Positions 1 through 9,595 of a stretch of 64,000 nucleotides of DNA are shown here, in pieces. The notes below the pieces were generated by a model. That model was not told the DNA's origin, did no database searches, and saw nothing but the letters and a program-made list of their open reading frames with translations. The translations under genes and the position numbers were made by a program. This DNA is from Paenibacillus sp. CC-CFT747 (lineage in GTDB: Bacteria > Bacillota > Bacilli > Paenibacillales > NBRC-103111). Position 1 is the first letter of the stretch, and each line of letters starts with the position of its first letter. Location of the stretch: positions 2,887,501-2,951,500 of the forward strand of contig CP106741.1 in NCBI GenBank assembly GCA_030323305.1, given 5' to 3'.

Positions 1-1
1 C

Positions 2-871
2 GCTTCGGCCTCCGCCATCGCCGGCGCGCCGCATGGCGCCCCCGTCCCGTCCGCCGGCTCAGCCGCTGCCGGGCAAACGCCGGCCGCCGAGCCGTCCAAC
101 CCCAGCGCCGCCCGCGGCCTTACGGCCGCCGACCCGCGGGCGCTGTGGGCCGGGTGCCTGCTGCTCTCGGCGGGCATCTTCAGCCAGAGCTCCGTGGCGG
201 CGCTGGCGCTGTCGATCGGGGTGACGGCCGGCGTCACGGCTTACAGCGGGGTGCCCGTTCGGTCGCTGAAGCCCGCGGTTCGGCCGTTCCTGCTTCTCAT
301 GGCGTTCTCGGTGGCCATTTCGGGAGCGAGAATCGCCTTTCCGGCCGGATTTCCCGGCATGCCGGCGATCGCCTTCTCCGTGCCGGAGGCCCTGCTGACC
401 CTGCGCCAGTTCGTCAAGCTGCTGTGCGTCCTGGTGCTCGGCATGCTCCTTCCGCTGCTGGCCGGGCCGATCCGGATGAAGCAGGGCCTGGAGCAGGGGC
501 TAGCCGGCCTCTCCCGGCTGAAGCTGCCCGTTGAAGCGGTCGCATTGACGGCGTCCCTTCTTTTCCGGTTCATTCCGCTGATCCTGGCGGAGCTGGAGCG
601 GTTCTCCCGGATTGCCAGAGCGCGGGGGCGTTCCGGGGCCCGTCCGGGCTCTCTTAGGGCAAGGGACCTTCCCGCTGTGCTCATCCCTCTTCTCGTCTCC
701 CTGTTTAAATCGGCCGAGGACTTTGCCCTCGCCCTGGAGATGAGGGGATATGACCGTCTCGGTCCGCGCCGGCCGCTGCGCGAGCCGCTGCGGTTCTCCC
801 GCAGCGACTATCGTTTGATCGCTGTAAGCTTGTTGGGGTTTGTAGTCCTCATTGGGGCCGGACGCCTTTAG
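2..871 (+). CDS. ecfT: Energy-coupling factor transporter membrane protein EcfT (5' end outside window)
   Basis: Reading frame 2 is open from the window edge, giving at least 289 residues. It encodes the integral membrane coupling subunit of an ECF (CbiQ/EcfT family) vitamin or metal importer, which joins EcfA ATPases to a substrate-binding S component. The first 45 visible residues are an Ala/Pro/Ser-rich low-complexity stretch; from about residue 45 there are several hydrophobic segments. Two Arg-Gly motifs typical of the EcfT coupling helices are present (ARARG and EMRGYD). An ORF caller starting at the ATG at 194 would lose the first membrane segment, which reads LWAGCLLLSAGIF just upstream. 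The stop codon lies inside the terminator hairpin. The family call is firm; the substrate is unknown because the S component is not in view. Confidence 0.82.
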   Translation, partial: ASASAIAGAPHGAPVPSAGSAAAGQTPAAEPSNPSAARGLTAADPRALWAGCLLLSAGIFSQSSVAALALSIGVTAGVTAYSGVPVRSLKPAVRPFLLLMAFSVAISGARIAFPAGFPGMPAIAFSVPEALLTLRQFVKLLCVLVLGMLLPLLAGPIRMKQGLEQGLAGLSRLKLPVEAVALTASLLFRFIPLILAELERFSRIARARGRSGARPGSLRARDLPAVLIPLLVSLFKSAEDFALALEMRGYDRLGPRRPLREPLRFSRSDYRLIAVSLLGFVVLIGAGRL

Positions 872-884
872 TCCGGTCTTTTTA
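858..884 (+). terminator. Intrinsic terminator of ecfT
   Basis: CCGGAC (858-863) pairs perfectly with GTCCGG (871-876) and is followed by TCTTTTTAT. The stem overlaps the TAG stop codon at 869-871. Confidence 0.8.
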
Positions 885-1005
885 TCGTGCCGGAAGGATG
901 GCTGATTTCCCACCAAGGGTTTTCACGGGAACGAATGTTTGGTATTCTGATAGGAACCCATAGACCGGAACGGAACGTCCGGAGATTTTTTTAAGGAGTT
1001 GTCTC

Positions 1006-1476
1006 ATGAAAGCTATTGAACTTGTCGTCCTCAACTTGGAAGAAGTCCGCCGCCGAAGCGAAAAGGTCTGGAGAAGCCTTCCCGCCGACCGGCTGGATTG
1101 GAAGCCCGATGGGGAGGCCTTGAGTATAAAGGATATGATTCGGCATGTGCTCGACAGCGAGCGCTATTATCATCTTGCTCTTCTTAACCGGGGAAGCCTG
1201 ACTTCTTATGAGTCTCCTTATGAAGGGAGGGAGTTCACGACGGTGGAAGAGGAATTGGCGTTTGCCCGGCCTTGGCGCGAGGCGTTCCTGACCACCGTTA
1301 AGTCCTTCCGCGAGGAAGACCTGCCGGCGATTCGTATCGACCGGAGCGATGCCGGGTACGTTCGGACGCTTGGGGATATGCTGCTCCGCATCGCCTATCA
1401 TGAATCCGTTCATACGGGACAGCTGCTGGATTATATGCGGACGGCCGGCGTGCCGCGTCCCCGGGTCTGGGATTGA
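1006..1476 (+). CDS. DinB/YfiT-family putative metal-dependent protein
   Basis: A 156-residue protein of the DinB-like four-helix bundle superfamily (DinB_2/YfiT type), whose members are often thiol-linked transferases or of unknown function. The expected metal triad is visible: His47 in IRHVLDSE, and His132 and His136 in YHESVHTGQLLDY. AAGGAG sits about ten bases before the ATG. It is a single-gene unit between the ecfT terminator and pulA. The precise substrate cannot be told from sequence; bacillithiol-dependent chemistry is a family-level possibility only. Confidence 0.8.
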   Translation: MKAIELVVLNLEEVRRRSEKVWRSLPADRLDWKPDGEALSIKDMIRHVLDSERYYHLALLNRGSLTSYESPYEGREFTTVEEELAFARPWREAFLTTVKSFREEDLPAIRIDRSDAGYVRTLGDMLLRIAYHESVHTGQLLDYMRTAGVPRPRVWD

Positions 1477-1907
1477 CCCCCAGCCCTTTCCCTTCCGTGG
1501 ACCTTCCTGACGTTGATCCGGGACTTCCGTCCCAGATCGTCTTCTGTCTGCTCCGGCCGCCGCATACCTATAGAGAGACATGTCTAAGCCGCTTTATGGC
1601 TCCCGCCGCTCTCTTTCCTGTTAGAGGAGGGGGCGATTGGGTAAAATGGTAATATTGTTCTGGGACTCTGCCTCTTTTGTTGTCATTTCCCTGAGCTCGA
1701 GAGTAGAGTAATATGGAGAGCTGTTCCCGTTTAACTATCACTTTTTTCATGGGAAATCCCGATTATAAAGGTAAAGAGACCCATGCAGTCCCCTTCGGGC
1801 CATCCGAAGCCAAGGGCTCCTTTGCAGCCAAAGCAGGTGCAGGTTCCATCTTTAAGGATACGCTGCCTTGTGGAGAATCGAAATTTCAGTGAATCGGAGT
1901 GAGGCAG
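1477..1907. other. Intergenic region upstream of the pullulanase gene
   Basis: About 430 bases with no convincing gene on either strand. The short minus-strand reading frames here lack ribosome binding sites and family resemblance. I see no strong terminator or riboswitch; it probably carries the pullulanase promoter, but I could not place it confidently. Confidence 0.4.
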
Positions 1908-3867
1908 ATGGCGGTTCAGCAGACAGAGGACATCAGGCAAACTTTCGGAGATCCCCGCGTAACCGACGGGATTTCCGTATGGGAGGACGCTTTTGACAGC
2001 CGGTTTTACTATGATGGTGACGATCTGGGCCTGACATGGTCGGAGGAAGGCTCCCTGTTTAAGGTGTGGGCTCCTACCTCGGAGGAAGCCCGGCTTGTTC
2101 TATATTCCGGTTGGGACGGGCCGGCCGAACGGGAGCTGCCCATGACCCGCGGGGAAGCAGGTACGTGGTCGGTTGAGGTGCCGGGCAACCTGGAGGGCCG
2201 TTTCTATACGTATAAAGTAAGCGTCGGGGGAGAATGGCGGGAAGCGGTCGATCCCTATGCCCGGGCGGTCAGCGTGAACGGCGGGCGGGGGCGGTCATCG
2301 ACCTGCACCAAACCGACCCGGAAGGTTGGCGGGAGACTCCGCGGCCTCCTTTTGCCCACCCGGTGGATGCGGTGATCTATGAACTGCACGTCCGCGATGC
2401 CTCCATTCATCCGGAAAGCGGAATTCGGGACAAAGGGAAGTTTATCGGACTGTGCGAGACGGGCACCCGGGGGCCGCAAGGGATTCCCACCGGGCTTGAT
2501 CATATCATCGACCTTGGGGTCACGCATGTTCAGCTTCTTCCGGTAAACGATTACAGCGAAGAGAGTGTGGATGAAACAAGCGGGGAGCCCCAGTTCAACT
2601 GGGGATACGACCCCGTTCATTATAACGTGCCGGAGGGGTCCTATTCGACGGATCCTTATGACCCTTACGCCCGGATACGCGAACTCAAGAAGCTCGTGAT
2701 GACCCTGCATCAGAAAGGACTCCGGGTCATTCAGGATGTCGTTTACAATCATGTCTTCGATATCCGCACCGCTCATTTGGAAGCGCTTGTTCCCGGGTAT
2801 TATTTCCGCCGCCGGGAGGACGGGATTCCTTATAACGGTTCCCACTGCGGCAACGAGACGGCGTCCGAGCGCCCCATGATGCGCAAATTCATCCTGGACT
2901 CGGTGCTCTACTGGGCGAAGGAATACCGGGTGGACGGGTTCCGCTTCGACCTGATGGGGCTGCTCGACGTGGACACGATGAACGAGGTGCGCCGCTGTCT
3001 GGATAAGATAGACCCCTCGCTGCTTGTGCTCGGAGAAGGGTGGTACATGGATCAGAGCGGCCTTGCCGACGATCGGAGGGCCAACCAGTTTCACGCCCGC
3101 CGGATGCCGCGGATTGCCCAGTTCAACGACCAGCTGCGGGACAGTGTAAAAGGCAGCAATTTCTACGGAGAGGGAACCGGTTTCGTGAGCGGCTGCGAGG
3201 GCTTGGATAACGAAGTCCGGAAAGGGATAGCCGGCTCGATTCGGTACAGCGAGAGCTTTCATTCCTTTCCCCAGGAGCCGGACCAGACGATCAACTATGT
3301 GGAATGCCACGACAACCTGACCCTGTGGGATAAGCTGCTCCGCAGCGGCGAGCCCTCGGGCGAGGTGCTCCGGCAGATGCACCGGCTGGCTTCGGCCATC
3401 GTCCTGACGAGCCAGGGCATTCCTTTCCTTCAGGCCGGACAGGAGTTCATGCGCACGAAGAGGGGACAGGAGAACAGCTACAACCTGCCGGATGAGATCA
3501 ACCGGCTCGATTGGGAGCGCTGCGCCGAGCGGCGGCATGACGTTTGGTTCATGAAGGAGCTCATCGCCTTAAGAAAGGCCCATCCCGCCTTCCGGCTGAG
3601 AACAGCCGAGGAGATCAAGCGGCACCTCGTCTTCGAAGCGACGCCGGCGGGCGTGATCGGCTTCACGCTCCGCCACCGCGCGAACGGCGATCCGGCCCGT
3701 CACCTCTACGTGTTGTACTCGGCCCGCCGGGACGAAACCGAGGTGCCGCTTCCCGGCTCGGGCCGTGGAAGGCCCTCTTCGGCAGCGAATTCATCCGCTA
3801 CCTGGATAACGGCCGCCTGAGGGCCGGAGGCATCGGCATGGTGGTTCTGGCGGTCGACGCGGAGTAA
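1908..3867 (+). CDS. pulA: Type I pullulanase (intracellular debranching enzyme), two frameshifts in sequence
   Basis: Hydrolyses alpha-1,6 branches in pullulan, glycogen or limit dextrins. Restoring one G in the G run at 2287-2291 and one C at 3763-3764 gives a 653-residue protein. An N-terminal CBM48-like beta domain (FKVWAPTS, about residue 45) precedes a GH13 barrel with the type I pullulanase signature FNWGYDP and the four conserved regions: DVVYNHVF, DGFRFDLMGL (nucleophile Asp), GEGW (acid Glu) and VECHDNLTLWD. There is no signal peptide, so it should act in the cytoplasm on imported maltodextrin or glycogen. The start at ATG 1908 has GGAG eight bases upstream; a GTG at 1899 is less likely. 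A strong hairpin terminator follows at 3881. Confidence 0.9.
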
Positions 3868-3880
3868 AACGGACGTGCAC

Positions 3881-3928
3881 AAAAGGACCCGAGAGCGGCT
3901 TTTCCGGCCGCATATCTCGGGTCCTTTT
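3881..3928. terminator. Bidirectional terminator between pulA and the acidic protein gene
   Basis: AAAAGGACCCGAGA (3881-3894) pairs perfectly with TCTCGGGTCCTTTT (3915-3928). It separates two convergent genes and has an A/T tract on both sides. Confidence 0.85.
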
Positions 3929-3992
3929 ACGTTTAAACGAAGAACGGGGAAATCCCGCCTGTCCGATACAGAAAACTTCCCGGCAGCGGTTC

Positions 3993-4571
3993 TTACAGAC
4001 GGCCGGAACCGCTGCCGGTATCCGGGTCCTCTTCGGCCCCCGCCCCGTTAAGCAGATCCGTCCCGTGGACGACATCCTGGGGAGGAGCAACCGGGTCCAC
4101 CGGACTGTTGTCGTCCGCGACGGCATCCGTTTCGGGTACGAGGTCCTCGTCGTTCAACCCGCTGTAAGGCGCGTTGTCCTCTCGGAGCCGATCCTCCTCA
4201 TAGGCCTGCCCGCGGCTAACCCCTTCAGAAGTCACCGCTGCGTTCCGGTGCCTTCTCAAATACTCATCGGCAGGCATCTCCTCGAACGAAGCCAAATCGC
4301 CTAAGTCTTTGTCCACCTCGGTTCCCTGGGAAGCGTCCTGCTCCACGGCATCGTCGTTCAGAATATCCGCGTTGACATCGGACGCCAACGTTTCCTCCAG
4401 ATGCTCCGGCTGGTCGAAATTGTCGACCTCGCTGCTGTAATCCGTATTCCGGCGGGTGGAATCCAGCTCGGTTTGCACGGCGCTGTCGTTCGGGGTAACG
4501 CCTCCGTAAATGCCGTAGCCCAATTTTCTATTTTCCAACGCATCCATCGATTGGTCTTTTCGGTCCGTCAT
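3993..4571 (-). CDS. Acidic hydrophilic protein of unknown function
   Basis: A 192-residue, strongly acidic, low-hydrophobicity protein with many Asp, Glu, Asn and Ser residues and a Gly/Ser-rich C-terminus; it is probably largely disordered. No signal peptide, membrane segment or catalytic motif is visible. AAGGAGAGG lies just before the ATG on the minus strand, which supports it being a real gene. It converges on pulA across a shared terminator. I do not recognise the family; similar acidic proteins are common in Paenibacillus, and a spore or stress role would only be a guess. Confidence 0.6.
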   Translation of the reverse strand: MTDRKDQSMDALENRKLGYGIYGGVTPNDSAVQTELDSTRRNTDYSSEVDNFDQPEHLEETLASDVNADILNDDAVEQDASQGTEVDKDLGDLASFEEMPADEYLRRHRNAAVTSEGVSRGQAYEEDRLREDNAPYSGLNDEDLVPETDAVADDNSPVDPVAPPQDVVHGTDLLNGAGAEEDPDTGSGSGRL

Positions 4572-4878
4572 GAGGTTCCTCTCCTTTGTAAGTGCTATTC
4601 TTCTTTTTACCCATCCGAGTGCGGGCGTAAACGAGAAGCCCGGATCCGCCCTGCCAATGGGGCATCCGGTCCGCTGTAAAAGTGCGTCGAAAAAGTCCTT
4701 AAATCCCCTCGGATACCCCCTCTTGTCTAGTAATCTACAAATTAATCAACAAAATATAATTTGTAAATTTTTTCCTTAGAAATGCCGAAGCATTCATGTT
4801 AAACTTTGGATTGGATAAAAAATGAACGGCTCTCGCATAAGCGGATAAAGCCGTCCCAAAAGAAAGGTTGGACCGTCC
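4572..4878. promoter_or_regulatory. Divergent intergenic region with AT-rich inverted repeat
   Basis: This 307-base divergent region contains a perfect inverted repeat, TACAAATTA (4736-4744) and TAATTTGTA (4757-4765), with a 12-base spacer holding AAAATA. It lies about 115 bases before the downstream oxidoreductase gene. A TATAAT-like AATATAAT is inside the right arm. It looks like a repressor site over a promoter; the regulator is not identifiable here. Confidence 0.4.
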
Positions 4879-5939
4879 ATGACGAAAGTGAAAATCGGAC
4901 TTATCGGTGCAGGCTCTATTTCGGAATCTCATCTCGACGCCTACAGCAAAAACGACCAAACGGCGGAGATTTACGCCATTTGCGACCTTAACGGAGAGCG
5001 GGCCCAGGCCAAGGCGGACAAATACGGGGCAACCCGGGTGTATACCGACTACCACGAGCTTCTTGCCGATTCCGAGGTGGAAGCTGTCAGCATCTGTACG
5101 TGGAACAATACCCACGCCGAAATCGCCATTGCCGCGCTTCGTGCCGGCAAGCATGTTCTGGTTGAGAAGCCTCTTTGCCGCACGGTAGAGGAAGCTCTTC
5201 AGGTGGAACAGGCCGTTAAAGAAAGCGGAAAAATCCTTCAGGTCGGCTTCGTCCGCCGTTACGACCGCAACGCGGAAGTGGTGCGCCAGTTCATCGACAG
5301 CGGAGAGCTGGGGAAATCTACTACGCGAAAGCTTCCTGCCTGCGCAGACTGGGCAATCCGGGCGGCTGGTTCTCCGACATCGAGCGTTCCGGCGGCGGCC
5401 CTGTCATCGATCTGGGCGTACACGTCATCGACATCTGCTGGTACATGATGGGCCGTCCGAAGGTGGTCAGCGTCAGCGCCAATACATACAACAAGCTTGG
5501 CAACCGGGCGAATGTCAAAAATCTTTCGTTCTACAAAGCGGCTGACTATGACGCTTCGAAGAACACGGTCGAGGATCTGGCCAACGCCCTCATCCGTTTC
5601 GAGAACGGGGCTTCCCTGATGGTCGACGTCAGCTTCACGCTGCATGCCAAGCAGGACGAGCTGTCCGTCAAGCTGTACGGGGATAAGGGAGGGGTTGAGC
5701 TGGAGCCGAACATTCAGCTGGTCCTCGAGAAGCACGATACCATCCTTAACGTGACGCCGCAGACCGACAGCACTTCGTTTAATTTCCCAAGTGCGTTCCA
5801 GAACGAGATCCGGATGTTCCTTCACAGCGTTCAAAGCGGAGATACTCCGCGCAGCCCGGTTCAAGACGGCGTAGAAGTGATGAAGATGCTCTGCGGCATT
5901 TACGAGTCGGCCGCCAAAGGACAGGAAATCCGTTATTAA
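4879..5939 (+). CDS. Gfo/Idh/MocA-family oxidoreductase, one frameshift in sequence
   Basis: An NAD(P)-dependent sugar or inositol dehydrogenase of the Gfo/Idh/MocA family, 353 residues once one G is restored in the run at 5310-5313. The N-terminal Rossmann motif is IGLIGAGSISESH and the conserved VEKPL follows at about residue 95. The C-terminal half carries GGGPVIDLGVHVID, the usual active-site region with the catalytic His. GAAAGG lies upstream of the ATG. The downstream isomerase starts 13 bases after the stop, so the two form an operon. The pairing suggests oxidation and isomerisation of a sugar or cyclitol; the exact substrate is unknown. Confidence 0.85.
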
Positions 5940-5952
5940 AGGAGAGAGGACA

Positions 5953-6809
5953 ATGAAGCTTGGGTTAAGCTCGTACAGCCTCGTTAGAGCCATACAGTCG
6001 AATGAAATGACCGTTCTGGACGCGGTCGATTGGATCGCCGAGAACGGCGGGGAGCACCTGGAGCTGGTCCCTATGGGATACACGCTGACGGACAACCCGG
6101 ACCTGATCGCGGCTCTCAAGAAAAAGCCTCCGACGCCGGAATCGCCCTGTCCAACTATGCGATCGGCGCGAACTTCATCAAGGACACGAAGGAAGAATAC
6201 GAGGCGGAGATCGCCCGAGTCATGAAGGAAGTGGACACGGCCGGAGCTCTCGGCTTGAAGCTGATGCGCCACGATGCGGGTTCGCACAGCGACACGTCCA
6301 TGGCCATGTTCTTGAAGGAGCTGCCGCGTCTCGCGGAAGCATGCGCACGCGTCGCCGACCATGCCGCCCAATACGGCATTACGACAAGCGTGGAGAACCA
6401 CGGGTACCTGGTTCAGGCCAGCGACCGGGTTCAGGCTCTTATTCAAGCGGTGGACCGTCCGAATTTCCGGACGACCCTGGATGTGGGCAATTTCATGTGT
6501 GCCGACGAGAATTCCGTCGCCGCCGTGAAGAAGAACATTCCTTTCGCTTCGATGGTGCACGTCAAGGACTTCTACCTGCGTCCTTCTTATGAGAACCCGG
6601 GCCAGGGCTGGTTCCGCACGACAAGCGGCAATTATTTGCGCGGGGCCATCGTCGGACACGGCGACATCGACATGCGGGAAGTGCTTCGCACCGTGAAGGC
6701 GTCCGGCTACGACGGCTTCGTGTCCGTGGAATTCGAAGGTATGGAAGAATGCCGCACCGGCTCGAAGATCGGAATGGACAATGTCCGCCGCCTTTGGGAC
6801 GAAGTGTAA
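5953..6809 (+). CDS. Sugar phosphate isomerase/epimerase (AP endonuclease 2-like TIM barrel), one frameshift
   Basis: A xylose isomerase-like TIM barrel of the sugar phosphate isomerase/epimerase family, 285 residues after restoring one A in the run at 6121-6125. Metal-ligand segments typical of the family are present in order: SVENHG (Glu), LDVGNF (Asp), VHVKDF (His) and SVEFEG (Glu). AGGAGAGAGG precedes the ATG. It is co-transcribed with the preceding dehydrogenase and ends at a strong terminator. Such pairs act in inositol or keto-sugar catabolism in related bacteria; that role here is inferred from context only. Confidence 0.85.
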
Positions 6810-6823
6810 GGCAAACATAAGAA

Positions 6824-6860
6824 AGCGGGAGCCCCTGGCAGACAGGGCTCCCGCTTTTTT
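6824..6860. terminator. Terminator shared by convergent operons
   Basis: AGCGGGAGCCC (6824-6834) pairs perfectly with GGGCTCCCGCT (6845-6855) and is followed by a T run on the plus strand. It separates the isomerase gene from the Zn-ribbon gene. Confidence 0.85.
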
Positions 6861-7101
6861 AACCGAACAGAACATCCAGGACCGTTCCGAGCTGGCCGCG
6901 GCTTTTGCCTTCAAGCACCTTCGGGTTATACACCTCAACATAGCCGCAGTGGGAGCAGGAGACGAACAGGAAATGATTGTGCTGGATGTCGAACATTTTG
7001 CTCAGGCCGGTTCCCGTCATGGCCACTTCCTTGATCAGGCACTCGGCGTTCCCGCACTTGGTACACTTGAACCTTTCCTTGATGGCCGCTTCTACACTCA
7101 T
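6859..7101 (-). CDS. Zn-ribbon nucleic-acid-binding protein (DUF2082-like)
   Basis: An 80-residue protein with two Cys pairs forming a zinc ribbon, KCTKCGNAEC near the N-terminus and VSCSHCGY in the middle, plus the motif EVYNPKVLEG. This matches the small predicted Zn-ribbon proteins of the DUF2082 (zinc_ribbon_13) group common in Bacillales. GGAGGG lies seven bases before the ATG. It follows the epimerase gene on the same strand with a gap of about 70 bases and is probably in its operon. Function is unknown. Confidence 0.75.
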   Translation of the reverse strand: MSVEAAIKERFKCTKCGNAECLIKEVAMTGTGLSKMFDIQHNHFLFVSCSHCGYVEVYNPKVLEGKSRGQLGTVLDVLFG

Positions 7102-7173
7102 CGGGCATCCCTCCGTTATTTGGTCTTCCTTTCCCTACGGAAAAGGAACGGCTTCGGTTCCCTTGTAGGGGGC

Positions 7174-8194
7174 CTAGGAGAGCTCCAGCTCTTCCATTTC
7201 CCTGCTCCAGCGGCTGTGAATGGCGGTGAGCTTCGTCCTCCAGCCTCATTTTCCCCTCGTCCACGGTATGCCCTTCCGCCTCGTACCAGTCGAGCATCAT
7301 GCGGAGTCCGTCCCGTAAGGTCAGGGAAATCTGGAAATGCGGAATATCCCGTTTGATCTTCGTATTGTCGAACAAGCCCGCGTAGCTCTTCTCGTAGTGG
7401 AGATGAGCGAACAGGTCGGGATCGGCCTTCAGGAGCAGGTCCGTGGGGAGATGGACGATGACCGGCTCGACACCGAGAATCTGCCCCCACTCCAAATACA
7501 GATCGTCCCATACCCGGTTCTCTTCGCTCGTGGCATGATACGCCTGGCCGTACGTTCTCTCGTTGCCGACGGCCCCCACGAATGCTTTGGCCAGATCGGG
7601 CGCAAAGGTAAAGCTCCACGGCAGCCGGCCGTCCCCGAACATGACGAGCGGAAGGCCTTGGCGGATGCGGTGCACGATGTTGTAATTCTGTCTCAACACG
7701 CCGAGATTGGCTCCTCCTACCCCGTAAGTCAGCGATGGCCGGATGATGGTAATCGCCACATTCTCTTCGCGGATGAGGCTCTGCAGGTAGAGCTCCATCC
7801 GGGCCTTCTCGAAAGCATAAGGAAAGGCGGGGTCGTCGAATAGCGCCTCCGAGTCCTCCTTCACGGGCGTGGTGCAGAAGGGCCGCTTGTACGCCGCCCC
7901 GGTGGAGCAGAAGATCAGCTGCGGGACGCGCCCGCGGAAGGTTTCCACCGTCAGGCGGGCATCCGTCTCGTTAAAGCTGATCATGTCGATGACGGCGTCG
8001 AAGCGGCGCCCGGCCATCTGCCGCTGAAACATCTCCCCGTCCGCCTTGCTGCCGACGATCCATTCGTATTGGCCGGCGTCCGGCAAGCTTTTGGACCCCC
8101 GGTTGAAGACGGTTACCTCATGTCCGGCCGCTAACAGCTGCTGGGAAATTTGGCTGCTGATGACGCCGGTCCCTCCCAGGATCAACACTTTCAT
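7174..8194 (-). CDS. NAD-dependent epimerase/dehydratase, extended SDR; C-terminal frameshift
   Basis: An extended short-chain dehydrogenase with the N-terminal GGTGVISSQISQQL nucleotide-binding motif; the family epimerises or dehydrates NDP-sugars, or acts as a chloroplast-RNA-binding-like NAD protein. The natural C-terminus is recovered if one extra A is removed near 7232-7233 (TT on the plus strand); the protein then ends in SREMEELELS, total 339 residues. Left as is, the frame runs on to 6935 through the Zn-ribbon gene. This is one of only two apparent insertions in the window. The promoter carries a LacI-type palindrome. The substrate is unknown. Confidence 0.8.
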
Positions 8195-8221
8195 TAACCT
8201 GGCCCCCTCGTTTCATAGGAT

Positions 8222-8256
8222 TGCAAACGTTTGCATTCGTCTTTTTATTCTACCAC
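8222..8256 (-). promoter_or_regulatory. Promoter with overlapping LacI-family-like operator
   Basis: TGCAAACGTTTGCA (8222-8235) is a perfect palindrome of the LacI/GalR operator type, differing from a catabolite-response element at two positions. On the minus strand it lies just after an extended -10, TGGTAGAAT (8249-8257), so a bound repressor would cover the first transcribed bases of the epimerase gene. The operator is seen directly; the regulator is inferred. Confidence 0.55.
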
Positions 8257-8428
8257 GCAGCCCCTCATCCTTCCAGCGGGTGCCCCCGCAAGTTGAATTG
8301 CCGGCCCCGTCCGGTTTAGTATGGGAGGAGGAAGGCCACCCTGGTAGGACAGGGGTGGCGGCAGGGAGACCGTGCCGTCTGCTCGGCCACCCGCGAAAGA
8401 AAACCATGAGGAATGAGGCGGATCGAAG

Positions 8429-8695
8429 ATGGAAGTAACGATTATGGACGCAAAGATGACGAAGGATGAGGAAAGCGGGTACGTGGGCCAGGTTGTGTTC
8501 CAGCTCCCCGGGGAGAGCAACGTATACGAGCTTACCCTCCAAAGCAAAAAAGCCCGCGATTGGGGCTACAGCCTGCATTTTGCCAAAGAGTCGGGCACCG
8601 AGGAAGAGCTGGAAGCGATGGAGGAAAGGCTGGAGGAAGACGATGAGCTGTTCGACCGGCTGGTCGGCGAGGCGATGAGCCGGCTGCAGGACTGA
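8429..8695 (+). CDS. Small acidic hypothetical protein
   Basis: An 88-residue protein with a mixed N-terminal half (GYVGQVVFQLPGESNVYELT, beta-rich) and a strongly acidic helical C-terminal half rich in Glu. No signal peptide or membrane segment is present. The Shine-Dalgarno sequence is weak (GAGG about 13 bases upstream of the ATG). I do not recognise the family. Codon use agrees with the neighbours, which supports it being real. Confidence 0.55.
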   Translation: MEVTIMDAKMTKDEESGYVGQVVFQLPGESNVYELTLQSKKARDWGYSLHFAKESGTEEELEAMEERLEEDDELFDRLVGEAMSRLQD

Positions 8696-8732
8696 CCGGC
8701 CTCTACGGCTGCAGGAGTACGGCGGGTCATCC

Positions 8733-8756
8733 TCAGGAAGCCGCTAGAGGCGGCTT
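8733..8756 (-). terminator. Hairpin at the 3' end of the 3D-domain gene
   Basis: GGAAGCCGC and GCGGCTTCC form a 9-bp stem around the TAG stop codon of the minus-strand gene. The T tract is poor, so it could act as a terminator or as a 3' stabilising hairpin. Confidence 0.4.
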
Positions 8757-9430
8757 CCTTCCGACAGGACGTAGACCTTCACGTTAGGCTTGACCCCGAA
8801 GTGCAGCGCTTCCTGGAGATCATTCATATAAATATCGACGCGCTTGCCCTTGATGGCGCTTCCCGTATCCTCCGCTTGGCGGATGCCGATATTCTCGATA
8901 TAAACGGTGGAGCCGAGCGGAATGACCGAAGGGTCGACCGCAATGGTCCGTCCCTCCTTCACCCGGCTTCCGGAATACGTGATGCCGTACGACGGGTCGG
9001 AGGGCCGCTTGCCCGTGGATTCGTAGCCGGCCGTGTAGGCGGTCAGCTTGGCGGACAGCACCTCGCGGACCGTCTGGTTCCGCAGCGAGGGAATCTCCGC
9101 CGGCCCGGACGGAATCCGGATGCCTTGGCCGACCTGCAGCCGGGCCGGATTCAGCGAGCCGTTTACGGCCAGGAGATCGTCCACCGAGAGGCCGAATTCG
9201 GCCGATACCCGGTACAGCGTATCGCCGGGCCGGATGTGGTAGGTCAGGGCCGGTGCGTCGTCTGCCCGTGCCGCCGGAGAACGGTCATTCAGGACGGCAA
9301 AATAGTCGGCTGCTTCCGGAGCCGTGTCCGAATTGTCCGGATCGGTTATTTGAGGGAAGGCCTCCGCTTCGCCCGGCCGCCCGTATAAAAGGAGCAGCAG
9401 CAGGAGCAGCAGGCTTTTTCGGTTCGTCAA
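8744..9430 (-). CDS. Secreted LysM and 3D (DPBB) domain cell-wall protein
   Basis: A probable exported peptidoglycan-acting protein. From the TTG at 9430 (GGAGG nine bases upstream) it is 228 residues: a Leu-rich signal peptide, a LysM peptidoglycan-binding repeat (about residues 60-110, LTYHIRPGDTLYRVSAEFGL), and a C-terminal 3D domain with the Asp triad that names the family (AVDPSVIPLGS, EDTGSAIKGKRVDIY). It resembles Bacillus YocH/YuiC-type muralytic transglycosylases. An upstream in-frame ATG at 9478 would add 16 residues before the signal peptide and lacks a ribosome binding site. Confidence 0.85.
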   Translation of the reverse strand: MTNRKSLLLLLLLLLYGRPGEAEAFPQITDPDNSDTAPEAADYFAVLNDRSPAARADDAPALTYHIRPGDTLYRVSAEFGLSVDDLLAVNGSLNPARLQVGQGIRIPSGPAEIPSLRNQTVREVLSAKLTAYTAGYESTGKRPSDPSYGITYSGSRVKEGRTIAVDPSVIPLGSTVYIENIGIRQAEDTGSAIKGKRVDIYMNDLQEALHFGVKPNVKVYVLSEGSRL

Positions 9431-9595
9431 TTCTATCAACCTCCAGGTTCTGGTTGGGATAGTCACTAGAATCTCCAACTCTAGCGGCTCTTATACCTGT
9501 CGGAGTGATTTGCTAGATTAAGAGAGGATCGAAAAGTTGCCGTACGCGTCCTGCGAACCAGCATCGAAGGAGGAAGAACACTGGAAGGAAAAGGA

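Noticed and set aside
2255..3538. A 427-codon minus-strand reading frame
   Set aside because: Antisense shadow of the pullulanase gene, with no ribosome binding site or recognisable domain.
5259..6941. A 560-codon minus-strand reading frame
   Set aside because: It lies wholly across the dehydrogenase and isomerase genes on the other strand; it has no family motifs and is a GC-rich antisense shadow.
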